Positions 23,357 to 31,319 of a stretch of 64,000 nt of DNA are shown here, piece after piece. The stretch is taken from assembly GCA_910585685.1 (NCBI GenBank), contig CAJUEO010000004.1, positions 83,794-147,793 on the forward strand, read 5' to 3'. A program made the translations under genes and the position numbers. Numbering within the stretch: position 1 is the stretch's first letter; the number at the start of each line of letters is the position of its first letter. Source of the DNA: an uncultured Christensenella sp. (GTDB lineage Bacteria; Bacillota; Clostridia; Christensenellales; Borkfalkiaceae). The notes below the pieces were generated by a model. That model was not told the origin of the DNA. It did no database searches and saw nothing but the letters and a program-made list of their open reading frames with translations.

Positions 23357-25249
23357 TCACTTTTTAACTATCGCATTGAATTTGCAATGCGCAATACACT
23401 GTCCGCACTTGATACATTTTGCGGTGTCGATTTCGTGGGCGCTTTTGACCGTGCCGGAAATAGCGTTTGCCGGACAGTTGCGCGCGCACAGCGTACAGCC
23501 GCGGCACTTGTCGGGCTCTATGTAGTAGTTCAAAAGCGATTTGCAGACGCCTGCAGGACACTTCTTTTCGTAGATGTGCGCCGTGTATTCCTCCCCGAAA
23601 TGCTCCATTGCCGAGAGTACGGGATTGGGCGCCGATTGACCGAGCGCGCACAGCGACGAACTTTTCATATGTTCGGCAATTTCTTTAATCTTAACAAGGT
23701 CGTCGGGCTCACCCTTGCCCGAGCATATCTTGTCGAGCGTTTCCAAAAGCCGCTTTGTACCTATTCTGCAAGGGGTACATTTGCCGCAGCTTTCGTCGGC
23801 GGTAAATTCCAAATAGAACTTTGCAATGTCCACCATACAGGTGTCCTCGTCCATAACTATAAGACCGCCCGAACCCATCATCGAGCCTATCTTGACAAGG
23901 TTGTCAAAGTCCATTTCTATATCCATAAATTTAGCAGGAATACAGCCGCCCGACGGGCCGCCCGTTTGAGCCGCTTTGAACGATTTACCCCCGGGTATGC
24001 CGCCGCCAATGTCGTAAATTATGGTTTTCAGACTTGTGCCCATAGGCACTTCGACAAGCCCGACGTTCTTAATTTTTCCGCCCACCGCAAACACCTTTGT
24101 GCCCTTGCTGCGCTCGGTGCCTATCTCCGAAAACCAATGGAAACCGTTTAGTATTATTGGGGAAATATTTGCCCAGGTTTCGACGTTGTTCAATACCGTA
24201 GGCTTCTTAAAAAGTCCGCACTGCGCCGAGAAAGGCGGACGCGGTCTGGGTTCTCCGCGCTTGCCCTCTATACTCTGCATAAGCGCAGTTTCCTCTCCGC
24301 AGACGAACGCGCCGGCGCCCAGGCGCAGGTGTATATCGAAAGAAAATCCGCTGCCCAAAATATTTTTGCCCAAAAGCCCGTATTCGCGCGCCTGCTTTAT
24401 AGCTATATTCAGCCTTTCTACCGCTATCGGGTACTCTGCGCGGACGTATATGTAACCCTCGCTCGCGCCCACCGCATAGCCGGCAATAGTCATTGCCTCC
24501 AACACGCAATGGGGGTCTCCTTCGAGCACCGACCTGTCCATAAACGCGCCGGGGTCTCCCTCGTCGGCGTTACAGCAGACGTACTTTATATCTCCCTCGG
24601 CAATGCGCGTAAATCTCCACTTTCTGCCCGTGGGGAAGCCCGCGCCGCCGCGTCCGCGAAGTCCCGACTTTTCGATTTCTTCAATTACAGAGTCGGGCGT
24701 CATTTCAAACAGAGCACGCGAAAGTGCGGCATAATCTCCTGCGCCTATTGCCTCGTCTATGTCCTCGGCGGCAATAACGCCGCAGTTGCGCAAGGCAACG
24801 CGCATTTGATGCTTGTAAAAAGGTATCTCCGAAAAGGGAATTACGCTACCGTCCTCGTGCAAGGTTTCGGCATATAACAGTTCTTTGACTATGCTTCCTC
24901 CCTTTATAAGGTGCTTTTCGGCAACCGTCTTTGCGTGTTCGGGCGTCATTTGCGAGTAGAACGCTCCCTCGGGATATACTATCATTATGGGGCCCAGCGC
25001 ACACAGACCGAAGCAGCCCGTCTTTACTATTAAAACGTCGTCTATACCAAGCTCTTCAAAGCTTTTTTCAAGCTGTTCTATGACCTTCAACGAATGCGAG
25101 GAAGTACAGCCCGTTCCGCCGCAGACAAGCACCTGTTTTCTGTAACCCGTGCGCGCAGCCAGCTTTTCCGCCTGTTCCCTGACAATTCTGCGCACGTTTA
25201 TGAGTTCCGCCTTGCTTGCGGCTATTTTTTTAAGCTCTTCAACCGTCAT
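23357..25249 (-). CDS. hydB: hydrogenase NADH/FMN-binding subunit HydB (NuoF-like)
   Basis: A 630-residue flavoprotein. Residues 1-110 hold a thioredoxin-like [2Fe-2S] domain (CGGTGCTSSHS and TGCFGLCALGP). The NuoF core follows: GLRGRGGAGFPTGRKW, NADEGDPGAFMDR, VCGEETALMQSIEGKRGEPR (FMN and NADH binding), then the [4Fe-4S] site ESCGKCTPCRIGTKRL. Two ferredoxin motifs close it (CRGCTLCARNCPANAI, CIKCGQCIAHCKFNAI). It takes electrons between NAD(H) and ferredoxin in the bifurcating complex. Start MTVEELKK at 25247-25249 is set by GAGGAGG upstream. Eleven bases separate it from hydC. Confidence 0.93.
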   Translation of the reverse strand: MTVEELKKIAASKAELINVRRIVREQAEKLAARTGYRKQVLVCGGTGCTSSHSLKVIEQLEKSFEELGIDDVLIVKTGCFGLCALGPIMIVYPEGAFYSQMTPEHAKTVAEKHLIKGGSIVKELLYAETLHEDGSVIPFSEIPFYKHQMRVALRNCGVIAAEDIDEAIGAGDYAALSRALFEMTPDSVIEEIEKSGLRGRGGAGFPTGRKWRFTRIAEGDIKYVCCNADEGDPGAFMDRSVLEGDPHCVLEAMTIAGYAVGASEGYIYVRAEYPIAVERLNIAIKQAREYGLLGKNILGSGFSFDIHLRLGAGAFVCGEETALMQSIEGKRGEPRPRPPFSAQCGLFKKPTVLNNVETWANISPIILNGFHWFSEIGTERSKGTKVFAVGGKIKNVGLVEVPMGTSLKTIIYDIGGGIPGGKSFKAAQTGGPSGGCIPAKFMDIEMDFDNLVKIGSMMGSGGLIVMDEDTCMVDIAKFYLEFTADESCGKCTPCRIGTKRLLETLDKICSGKGEPDDLVKIKEIAEHMKSSSLCALGQSAPNPVLSAMEHFGEEYTAHIYEKKCPAGVCKSLLNYYIEPDKCRGCTLCARNCPANAISGTVKSAHEIDTAKCIKCGQCIAHCKFNAIVKK

Positions 25250-25260
25250 ATTTTGCCTCC

Positions 25261-25749
25261 TCAATCCTGCATATACTTGTCAAGAATGCCCTTGACGTCC
25301 TTTTCTGTCAGCTTGCCGTACACGTCCCCGTCTATTATCATGACGGGCGCAAGTCCGCACGCGCCGACGCAGCGGCAGCTTTCGATAGAAAACTTTTTGT
25401 CGGGAGTGCAATTTCCGCAGGATATGCGCAGCTCGCGCTCCACTGCCTGCAAAATTTTGTCGGAACCCTTAACATAGCACGCCGTACCAAGACAGATGCT
25501 TATTATATGCTTGCCCTTAGGAGTCAAAGAAAACCGCGAGTAGAAAGTTGCCACGCCGTAAACTTCGGCAAGCGGCACGTTCAACTGTTCGGCAATTACC
25601 GTCTGAACCTCCGCAGGCAGATATCCGTATATGTTTTGCGCCTCGTGCAAGACGGGCATAAGCGCGCCCTCTTCTCCGCGGTGCGACTCTATACAGACGA
25701 GAAGCTGTTCAAGCTGCTCCTTTGTTCCCTCGAATAAATTTTGAGCCAT
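25261..25749 (-). CDS. hydC: hydrogenase [2Fe-2S] subunit HydC (NuoE-like)
   Basis: A 162-residue thioredoxin-fold protein with a four-cysteine [2Fe-2S] site: ISICLGTACYVKGSDKIL and CRCVGACGLAPVMIIDG. It is the size and type of NuoE/HydC/HndA and shuttles electrons in the NADH-dependent hydrogenase. GGAGG lies nine bases before ATG 25747-25749. It is the promoter-proximal gene of the operon. Confidence 0.92.
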   Translation of the reverse strand: MAQNLFEGTKEQLEQLLVCIESHRGEEGALMPVLHEAQNIYGYLPAEVQTVIAEQLNVPLAEVYGVATFYSRFSLTPKGKHIISICLGTACYVKGSDKILQAVERELRISCGNCTPDKKFSIESCRCVGACGLAPVMIIDGDVYGKLTEKDVKGILDKYMQD

Positions 25750-25792
25750 TGCACATATCCTCCAATCGATAAAAAAATACTCAATCCCGTTT

Positions 25793-25820
25793 ATTATATC
25801 ACACGCATTTTATAACTCAA
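25793..25820 (-). promoter_or_regulatory. promoter of the hydrogenase operon
   Basis: TTGAGT (25815-25820) and TATAAT (25793-25798) on the minus strand with a 16-base spacer, 44 bases upstream of hydC. I see no obvious Rex site (TTGTTAAA-type) overlapping it. Confidence 0.75.
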
Positions 25821-25873
25821 AATATTTTAACTGTGTTTCGACAATTTTTTTATGTAAAAATTTGCAAAAAAAT

Positions 25874-25908
25874 GGGCGTTTGCCCCGACCTAAACGGGGT
25901 AAACGCCC
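25874..25908 (-). terminator. strong intrinsic terminator
   Basis: GGGCGTTTGCCCCG (25874-25887) pairs with CGGGGTAAACGCCC (25895-25908) apart from one mismatch; on the minus strand seven Ts follow. It ends the 27247-25976 transcript. Confidence 0.9.
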
Positions 25909-25975
25909 AAAAACTAAAATAAAAGAGAGTGATTAAAATTATTTTAAAATATTATGCGATAAAAATGCCTCGATT

Positions 25976-26245
25976 TTATTTTTTATCTCTGTCGTCCCAC
26001 TTGTCCTCGTCCTCAAAATCCCTGTACGACCTGTCGAACGCGTCCGCGATTATGGAAAAATAATAAATTACCAGCGTAATGACCGTAAAAACACCTTGCA
26101 CTAAAAAATAAAATTCAAAAGATTCAATATTAATTTTTGCATTGAATTTTGTTACCGTCATTAAAGAAATAACCAGAATAGATATCAAGTTTACAGCCAA
26201 AAGAATAATGCGTTTTATATTTTTGGGTTTTAAAGGTTTTTTCAT
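25976..26245 (-). CDS. small membrane protein of unknown function
   Basis: An 89-residue protein with two hydrophobic helices (about 13-31 and 44-66) and an acidic C-terminal tail (DFEDEDKWDDRDKK). AGGAGGG precedes the ATG. No family recognised. It is cotranscribed with the secreted protein encoded 12 bases upstream and may work with it. Confidence 0.65.
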   Translation of the reverse strand: MKKPLKPKNIKRIILLAVNLISILVISLMTVTKFNAKINIESFEFYFLVQGVFTVITLVIYYFSIIADAFDRSYRDFEDEDKWDDRDKK

Positions 26246-26257
26246 AATTCCCTCCTA

Positions 26258-27247
26258 TCAATAATATATGTCCGGCACGTCTATTTGTATTTGCCAACTG
26301 TCGGTAATTTCGGAAATTTTAAGAGTTGCTGATACTTCCGGCTCAGAGTTTGCTTCAATTGAAAATTCACCTTTGAACGAACCCCAAGTATGAACATAGG
26401 TTGTTTTTACCGAGGTGTGCATATCAAAATTTTTATCAGGTCTTATCATATTTATGGTTACATAACACTGTTCCAACTCAGAGCCTAAATAACCGGACTT
26501 TTCTCTGAATTTCCATATATAACCGCTGTAAGAGTCCGATTGGCTACGCGCGGCGTCTAATTCTTGGCCATTATAATAGTTTCCCGCCATATCAAACACC
26601 ACTCTACCTTCCAGCTCGCCACCGCCCCAAGTAATCGAAAGGCAATCGTCTTTATCCTCTTCGGCAGAGGTATCGGTTTCCCAAGCCCAAACTAATTTTT
26701 GCTCCCACATTGCTTTGGATTTTACTAAATACAGCCTTGTATAGGGAACATAACTTACCCGAGTATATAATGTAAGCTTATAATGGGATGTTGTTTCTTC
26801 ACCCTTTAACTCCGTAGCGCTGGTATCAACCGTTCCGTCGTCACTTTGTAACATAGCGCTTTGGCTTTCCAACTCGTCTATTTCACATTTTTTCATACGG
26901 CGGCTGTCAGTGATAACGCCGTCGGTCTTTGTTTCTTCAACCCAAACGTTTTTTGTTGCGGCATATACAAATTCCGTACCGTCATCGGTATCAGCCGAAG
27001 CTGTAAGTCTTGCCGAGCGCGAAGAGGAAGCGGCGTTCTGCCCTTGGTTCAAATAGGCGGCTTCGGTCAAATAATAAGTGGTTTCGGAATAGTATTCTTT
27101 GTCGTCGCAAACAGTATATGTATCCAAGGCATTTTGCGGCTTCGTTCCGAAAAACGCCCCGACGACAGTCCACAGCAATAAAAGAGAAAGCACCGTGGCG
27201 CATAAAGCAACCGCTGTTTTTTCAATTTTTGCATTTTTTTGTTTCAT
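26258..27247 (-). CDS. secreted or membrane-anchored protein of unknown function
   Basis: A 329-residue protein with an N-terminal hydrophobic anchor (about residues 9-33) and a large extracytoplasmic part rich in Thr, Ser, Tyr and Asp with no domain I recognise. Predicted strands such as FEIDVQIQIDVPDIYY-like termini suggest a beta-rich fold, but that is impression only. GGGGGG precedes the start. It is divergent from the XRE regulator at 27469, whose putative repeats lie between the two genes, so it may be regulated by it. Confidence 0.6.
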   Translation of the reverse strand: MKQKNAKIEKTAVALCATVLSLLLLWTVVGAFFGTKPQNALDTYTVCDDKEYYSETTYYLTEAAYLNQGQNAASSSRSARLTASADTDDGTEFVYAATKNVWVEETKTDGVITDSRRMKKCEIDELESQSAMLQSDDGTVDTSATELKGEETTSHYKLTLYTRVSYVPYTRLYLVKSKAMWEQKLVWAWETDTSAEEDKDDCLSITWGGGELEGRVVFDMAGNYYNGQELDAARSQSDSYSGYIWKFREKSGYLGSELEQCYVTINMIRPDKNFDMHTSVKTTYVHTWGSFKGEFSIEANSEPEVSATLKISEITDSWQIQIDVPDIYY

Positions 27248-27291
27248 AATTTTTCCCCCCTATTATTTTTTAAGGCTTCAACCTTATTTTA

Positions 27292-27320
27292 AATTTAGCA
27301 TCAAACGGGGGCAAAGTCAA
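27292..27320 (-). promoter_or_regulatory. promoter of the 27247-25976 operon
   Basis: TTGACT (27315-27320) and TAAATT (27292-27297) on the minus strand, 17-base spacer. Confidence 0.6.
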
Positions 27321-27340
27321 TAGTCAACCCTTAAAAAAGC

Positions 27341-27360
27341 GTCCCGTTTTTGTCCCGTTT
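27341..27360. promoter_or_regulatory. tandem GTCCCGTTT repeats, candidate operator
   Basis: GTCCCGTTT occurs at 27341-27349 and again at 27352-27360, an 11-base (one helical turn) period, in the divergent region between the secreted-protein operon and the XRE regulator. This is a common layout for a dimeric repressor site; binding is inferred. Confidence 0.4.
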
Positions 27361-27399
27361 CGTTTTTTACAAAAGATTTTAAAATTTTTTACATATTTA

Positions 27400-27428
27400 T
27401 TGAAAAAGGCAGGTCGCTGTGATATAAT
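27400..27428 (+). promoter_or_regulatory. promoter of the XRE membrane regulator
   Basis: TTGAAA (27400-27405) and TATAAT (27423-27428), 17-base spacer. The sequence AAAAGGCAGGT overlaps it (27404-27414) and recurs over the ribosome-binding site (27454-27464). Confidence 0.75.
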
Positions 27429-27468
27429 ATTTACAGTTTCACTTAACTTTGTGAAAAGGCAGGTTTCT

Positions 27469-27813
27469 ATGCGAAAAATAGACGGGCAGGTATTGAGAGA
27501 TTTACGCGAAGAAAAGGGTTATTCCTTGCGCGATTGTGCAGAAAAGCTATATATCTCGAAATCTTCGATACAGCGTTGGGAAACTTCGGTTTTACCTGAC
27601 GACGAAAAAACGCTTTTACAAATTGCCGAAATTTTCGATATAACCGTCGAAGATTTATACAACCTTTCAACCGCAAAACACAAAAAAGAAAGACGGTATA
27701 AAAAACGCAGAATGAAAGTAGAACAGTACGTTCAGGCACAGTACGGTTTGAAATGGCTGTTAATATGTATGTTTATTCCTCTTATAGTTTTAATTATAGT
27801 AAGATTTATATAA
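27469..27813 (+). CDS. XRE-family regulator with C-terminal membrane anchor
   Basis: A 114-residue protein. Residues 1-60 are a Cro/CI helix-turn-helix: VLRDLREEKGYSLRDCAEKL, YISKSSIQRWETSV, ILQIAEIFDITVEDLYNL. Then come a very basic stretch (KHKKERRYKKRRMK) and one transmembrane helix (about 95-113). Membrane-tethered XRE proteins of this kind are common in Clostridia and may sense envelope signals. I chose ATG 27469 because the promoter's start point falls downstream of earlier in-frame ATGs and AGG precedes it. It is probably autoregulated through the repeated AAAAGGCAGGT element. Confidence 0.78.
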   Translation: MRKIDGQVLRDLREEKGYSLRDCAEKLYISKSSIQRWETSVLPDDEKTLLQIAEIFDITVEDLYNLSTAKHKKERRYKKRRMKVEQYVQAQYGLKWLLICMFIPLIVLIIVRFI

Positions 27814-27843
27814 AAAAGACGTTCGTTCCCGAACGTCTTTTTT
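27812..27843. terminator. bidirectional terminator between convergent genes
   Basis: AAAAAAGACGTTCG and CGAACGTCTTTTTT form a hairpin with a TTCC loop, and T-tracts follow on both strands. It serves the XRE gene and the histidine kinase gene. Confidence 0.92.
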
Positions 27844-28864
27844 ATAGCGGCAAAGTAACAGTAAATTCACAGCCCTCTCCCTTTTTGCTTTTACAGGTTA
27901 TGCTTCCGTTTGCAAGCGTGCAAATGCGCTTACAGATTGTAAGCCCCAGCCCGTTGCCGGCAACGCCCTTGGCAGACGGCGTACGGTAGTACTTGTCGAA
28001 AATTTTACCGCACTCCTCCTCGCTCAATCCCACGCCGAAATCTTTTAAGGTAATTTTGGCAAAGCCGTTATTTTCCTTTAACCCTATCTCTATCTTTCCG
28101 CCCTCCGCGCTGAACTTTATTGCATTGGATAAAAGATTAGTCCACACTCCGCGCAGTAAATCCCTGTCCCCTGAAATAGTTACGGGGGAAAGATTGAGCT
28201 CGATTTCGATATTTTTCTTTGCCCAATCGCGTTCGGATAAAATTACGCAGTCGCGTATCTGCTCGTCCAGCCTGAAACTTACGCTTTCTCCCATAAACTC
28301 CATTTGCTCTAACTTCGAAAGCGTCAACACGCCGTCGGCAAGCTTTCTGAGCCGCTCCGCCTCTTCGGCTATTATTTTTAAATATTTTTTACTCTCTTCT
28401 TCGCTGAGTCCGCCCTCCGACAGCAGCGTCGCAAAGCCCTCTATCGAGCAGAGCGGAGTTTTAAACTCGTGCGAAAGTGAATGTACAAACTCCTCCCTCG
28501 AAGATTTTGCCGCGCCGAGTTCCTTTGTCATTTTATTAAAGTTGCCGTAAACCGTGCCGAAGTTGCCTGCGCCCCTGTCGGGAAGCCTTACGCTGTAATC
28601 ACCGCCGGCAACGCTGTTCAAGCTTTCGACAAGCAAATTTGCGCGCCTGTTGAAATTTATCATAAGTACTATAAACAGCACTACGACGCCCAGCGCAATT
28701 ACGGGAATGACTATAAGCGTATATGAATAAGCCGCAAGCTCGGTGTCCGCCAACGCGTTGTTTAAAACGGCAATTATAATTTCGCTGACAGTCAAAAGTA
28801 TTATAAAAAGCAGTACGGAAAACCCGACGATTTTTGCCGCCGTAGATAATTTTTTGCGTTTCAT
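27842..28864 (-). CDS. sensor histidine kinase
   Basis: A 340-residue membrane kinase. Two transmembrane helices (about 12-34 and 48-70) bracket a short extracellular loop; a HAMP-like region (about 70-122), the HisKA box SLSHEFKTPLCSIEG with His132, and an HATPase domain (N box NLLSNAIKFS, G1 DFGVGLSEEE, G2 GNGLGLTICK) follow. The small sensor loop suggests intramembrane sensing. Its ATG overlaps the stop of the response-regulator gene (ATGA), so the pair is cotranscribed, regulator first. Signal unknown. Confidence 0.92.
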   Translation of the reverse strand: MKRKKLSTAAKIVGFSVLLFIILLTVSEIIIAVLNNALADTELAAYSYTLIVIPVIALGVVVLFIVLMINFNRRANLLVESLNSVAGGDYSVRLPDRGAGNFGTVYGNFNKMTKELGAAKSSREEFVHSLSHEFKTPLCSIEGFATLLSEGGLSEEESKKYLKIIAEEAERLRKLADGVLTLSKLEQMEFMGESVSFRLDEQIRDCVILSERDWAKKNIEIELNLSPVTISGDRDLLRGVWTNLLSNAIKFSAEGGKIEIGLKENNGFAKITLKDFGVGLSEEECGKIFDKYYRTPSAKGVAGNGLGLTICKRICTLANGSITCKSKKGEGCEFTVTLPL

Positions 28865-29532
28865 TTATTTATTACCGCCTTATAGCCCATACCGCGTATG
28901 GTTATTATTTCAAATTCCTTTACGCCCTCGAACTTGTTTCTGAGCCTGTTTATGTGAGTGCGCACCGTCGTTTCTCCGCTTTCCGACTCGAAGCCCCAAA
29001 CCTTGTCGAGTATCTGCTCGTAAGTAAAAATTTTTTCGGGATAGGATAAAAGAAGATACAAAAGCTGAAATTCCTTTGTCGGCAGCTCTTCGGCTCTATC
29101 GTCAAAAGTTACCGTAAAGCTGTTTTTATCGACGGTTACGCCGCCTATTATTATTTTGCCCTCGTTGGCTATTTTATATCTGCGGAGTATCGCGTCGATG
29201 CGCCAAATAAGTTCTTCGAAATTGACTGGCTTTGTTATATAGTCGTCGCAACCGACCATAAAGCCCTGCCCCTTGTCTGTCAAGGTATCCTTTGCGGTCA
29301 GCATAATTACGGGGGTGGTATCCCCTCGCGCCCTTAAAGTTTCCACCAGCTCGTAACCGTCCATTTCGGGCATCATTATATCGGTAACTATAAGATCGAC
29401 GCCGCCCTGCTCGATAAGCTCAAGCGCCTGCGCGCCGTTTGCCGCCGCGATGACCGTATATCTGCTTTTTAAGCGGATTTCGAGAAGCAGCCTTATATTT
29501 GCCTCGTCCTCCACAATTAAAATTTTTGCCAT
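28861..29532 (-). CDS. OmpR-family response regulator
   Basis: A 223-residue protein: receiver domain with acidic pocket EDE (8-10), phosphorylation site Asp51 (VTDIMMPEMDG), Thr of VIMLTAKD and Lys of DDYITKP, then a winged-helix Trans_reg_C domain (ELPTKEFQLLYLLLSYPEKI, TVRTHINRLRNKFE). It should be phosphorylated by the kinase encoded downstream. Two direct repeats at OmpR-type spacing lie just upstream of the gene, suggesting autoregulation. Targets unknown; the divergent glycosyltransferase gene is a candidate. Confidence 0.93.
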   Translation of the reverse strand: MAKILIVEDEANIRLLLEIRLKSRYTVIAAANGAQALELIEQGGVDLIVTDIMMPEMDGYELVETLRARGDTTPVIMLTAKDTLTDKGQGFMVGCDDYITKPVNFEELIWRIDAILRRYKIANEGKIIIGGVTVDKNSFTVTFDDRAEELPTKEFQLLYLLLSYPEKIFTYEQILDKVWGFESESGETTVRTHINRLRNKFEGVKEFEIITIRGMGYKAVINK

Positions 29533-29576
29533 ATTTCTACCTTTTTCGATAAAATTTTATCAATAAATCCTTGCAA

Positions 29577-29597
29577 AATTTATATTCAATTTATATT
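29577..29597. promoter_or_regulatory. AATTTATATT direct repeat, candidate response-regulator box
   Basis: AATTTATATT at 29577-29586 and 29588-29597 repeat with an 11-base period in the 112-base region between the divergent regulator and glycosyltransferase genes. OmpR/PhoB-type regulators bind such tandem half-sites. A 14-bp palindrome GATAAAATTTTATC at 29548-29561 lies closer to the regulator gene. Confidence 0.4.
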
Positions 29598-29644
29598 GAC
29601 GGCGTAAAATCTATACTGTAAAACAAAAATTTCAGGTTAATATA

Positions 29645-30805
29645 ATGAAAATTGTAATTGTTATAGATTTAATAGACTTACGCACAAACGGGTCGGTTAT
29701 GACTGCGCTGCGCTTTGCCGACGGACTCAAAGACCGCGGTCACGAAGTAAAAATCGTTGCTATCGGCTCTGAGGACTGCCCGTTGGAAGAGAGATATTTG
29801 CCCGTAGTTACGCCCGTTTCCGCAAAAAATCAAATTAAGTTCGGAAAATTCGATAAAGAAAAAATTAAAAAGACTTTCGAGGGCGCGGATATTGTACACT
29901 GCATTTTCCCGTTTATGCTCGAAAAGAAGTGTAAATTTCTTGCCGACGAAATGGGTATTCCCGTTACTACCGCGTTCCACGTTCAGCCCGAAAATTTTTC
30001 GTACAATATGGGGCTTGGACAGAGCGCGTTTATCAGCAACATCATATACTCGTTTTTCCGCAGCAAGTACTATAAGCATTTTACGCGCATACACTGCCCC
30101 TCGGCTTGCATAGCGCGTCAGCTTGAAAAACACAACTATAAGGGAGAAATTTACGTTATTTCAAACGGCTACGACAAAGATTTTGTTCCGCCCGTCGTAA
30201 AGCGCCAAAACGATAAATTCGAAATAGTTATGGTGGGCAGGCTTGCGCCCGAAAAAAATCAAAAGGTGTTGATTTCCGCAATAGGTATGTGCCGCTACCG
30301 TGACAAAATACGCCTTACCCTGCTCGGCAACGGTCCCAAAAAGAAAAAACTGCAAAAACAAGCCGAAAAACTTAACGTCGATTTGGCATTCGATTTTATG
30401 AACAAGCAACAGCTTATAGAAAAGTTACAGCAAAGCGACCTGTACGTTCATTCCTCGAAGTGCGAAACCGAGGCAATTGCCTGCCTCGAAGCCATTGCCT
30501 GCGGTCTTGTGCCCGTGGTGGCGGACAGTCCGCTTTCGGCAACGCCGCAATTTACGCTCGATAAAAGGTCGCTGTTTAAAAACGACAACGCCGTTTCGCT
30601 TGCGCAGCAAATCGAGTATTGGTACGAACACCCCGAAGAGCGCGAAAAAATGGGTAAGCTTTACGCACAGTCGGCTAAAAAATACAGCCTTGACAACTCG
30701 GTTTTGCTTGCCGAAAGAATGTTTGCCGACCAGATTGCCGACAGCAAGAGCGCGCCTTCATATACCGAAGTCCCCAAAAAAGCCAAGGCAACAAACAAAA
30801 TTTAA
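29645..30805 (+). CDS. glycosyltransferase family 4 (GT-B fold)
   Basis: A 386-residue enzyme. The N-terminal acceptor half opens MKIVIVIDLIDLRTNGSVMT; the donor half begins near residue 195 with FEIVMVGRLAPEKNQKVLIS and ends in the GT4 E-x7-E motif ETEAIACLEAIACG. Such proteins, with this N-terminus, resemble diacylglycerol or 1,2-diacylglycerol glucosyltransferases of Firmicutes, so glycolipid synthesis is possible, but the acceptor cannot be read from sequence. No signal peptide; a basic C-terminus (PKKAKATNKI) may contact membrane. Transcribed alone, opposite the two-component genes. Its terminator lies inside the end of niaR. Confidence 0.85.
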   Translation: MKIVIVIDLIDLRTNGSVMTALRFADGLKDRGHEVKIVAIGSEDCPLEERYLPVVTPVSAKNQIKFGKFDKEKIKKTFEGADIVHCIFPFMLEKKCKFLADEMGIPVTTAFHVQPENFSYNMGLGQSAFISNIIYSFFRSKYYKHFTRIHCPSACIARQLEKHNYKGEIYVISNGYDKDFVPPVVKRQNDKFEIVMVGRLAPEKNQKVLISAIGMCRYRDKIRLTLLGNGPKKKKLQKQAEKLNVDLAFDFMNKQQLIEKLQQSDLYVHSSKCETEAIACLEAIACGLVPVVADSPLSATPQFTLDKRSLFKNDNAVSLAQQIEYWYEHPEEREKMGKLYAQSAKKYSLDNSVLLAERMFADQIADSKSAPSYTEVPKKAKATNKI

Positions 30806-30808
30806 AGT

Positions 30809-31318
30809 TTATATCTCTATCAGGAAGCCCTTTTGACGAAGGGCTTCTTCTATTTTGTCGAGTGTTTGCTCGCTGTCGGCAGAAACGTTGTGGTAGTGAT
30901 AGCCGTCGGTAACGCTCATAAGCGGCTTGGACGCACCCGACACAAGCGAGCGGTAGAGTTCTTCTACGTGCATACGGCTGTGCAAATCGAGCCTTGCTGA
31001 AATTCTGCCGTACACCCTGTGGTTTACAAATATGTCCTCTATCCTTCCGCCGAGACCGATTACAAGAGCGCCCTCGTCCACAAGCTGCTCGAAGCTGTGC
31101 CGACATTTGAACACGCGCGTTGCCTGAACCTTGACGTTTAATACATAGCCGCGGTTTGTAGAGGTAATGTCGAAACCGTTTGCGCGCAAAATTGCAATAT
31201 CCTGCACTATTACCTGGCGCGAGATATTAAATTTGTCCTTAAAGACGTTTGCCGGAATGGGAGAGTCCGCATTGACAAGCAAACTCAATATTTCGTTGCG
31301 CCTGTTTTCAGCTTTCAT
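30809..31318 (-). CDS. niaR: NAD biosynthesis repressor NiaR
   Basis: A 169-residue regulator: N-terminal helix-turn-helix (NRRNEILSLLVNADSPIPAN, FNISRQVIVQDIAILRANG) and a C-terminal 3H domain with conserved histidines in CRHSFEQLV, VNHRVYGRI and DLHSRMHVEEL. NiaR (YrxA) represses NAD-synthesis and niacin-uptake genes when nicotinic acid is plentiful. I chose ATG 31316-31318, one base after the nadC stop, with GGTG upstream. Located last in nadB-nadC-niaR, whose promoter carries a matching palindrome, so it is autoregulated. Confidence 0.9.
   Translation of the reverse strand: MKAENRRNEILSLLVNADSPIPANVFKDKFNISRQVIVQDIAILRANGFDITSTNRGYVLNVKVQATRVFKCRHSFEQLVDEGALVIGLGGRIEDIFVNHRVYGRISARLDLHSRMHVEELYRSLVSGASKPLMSVTDGYHYHNVSADSEQTLDKIEEALRQKGFLIEI
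30824..30856 (+). terminator. terminator of the glycosyltransferase gene, inside niaR
   Basis: GAAGCCCTT (30824-30832) and AAGGGCTTC (30839-30847) form a 9-bp stem followed by TTCTATTTT on the plus strand. The hairpin lies within the last codons of the convergent niaR gene. Confidence 0.75.
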
Positions 31319-31319
31319 A

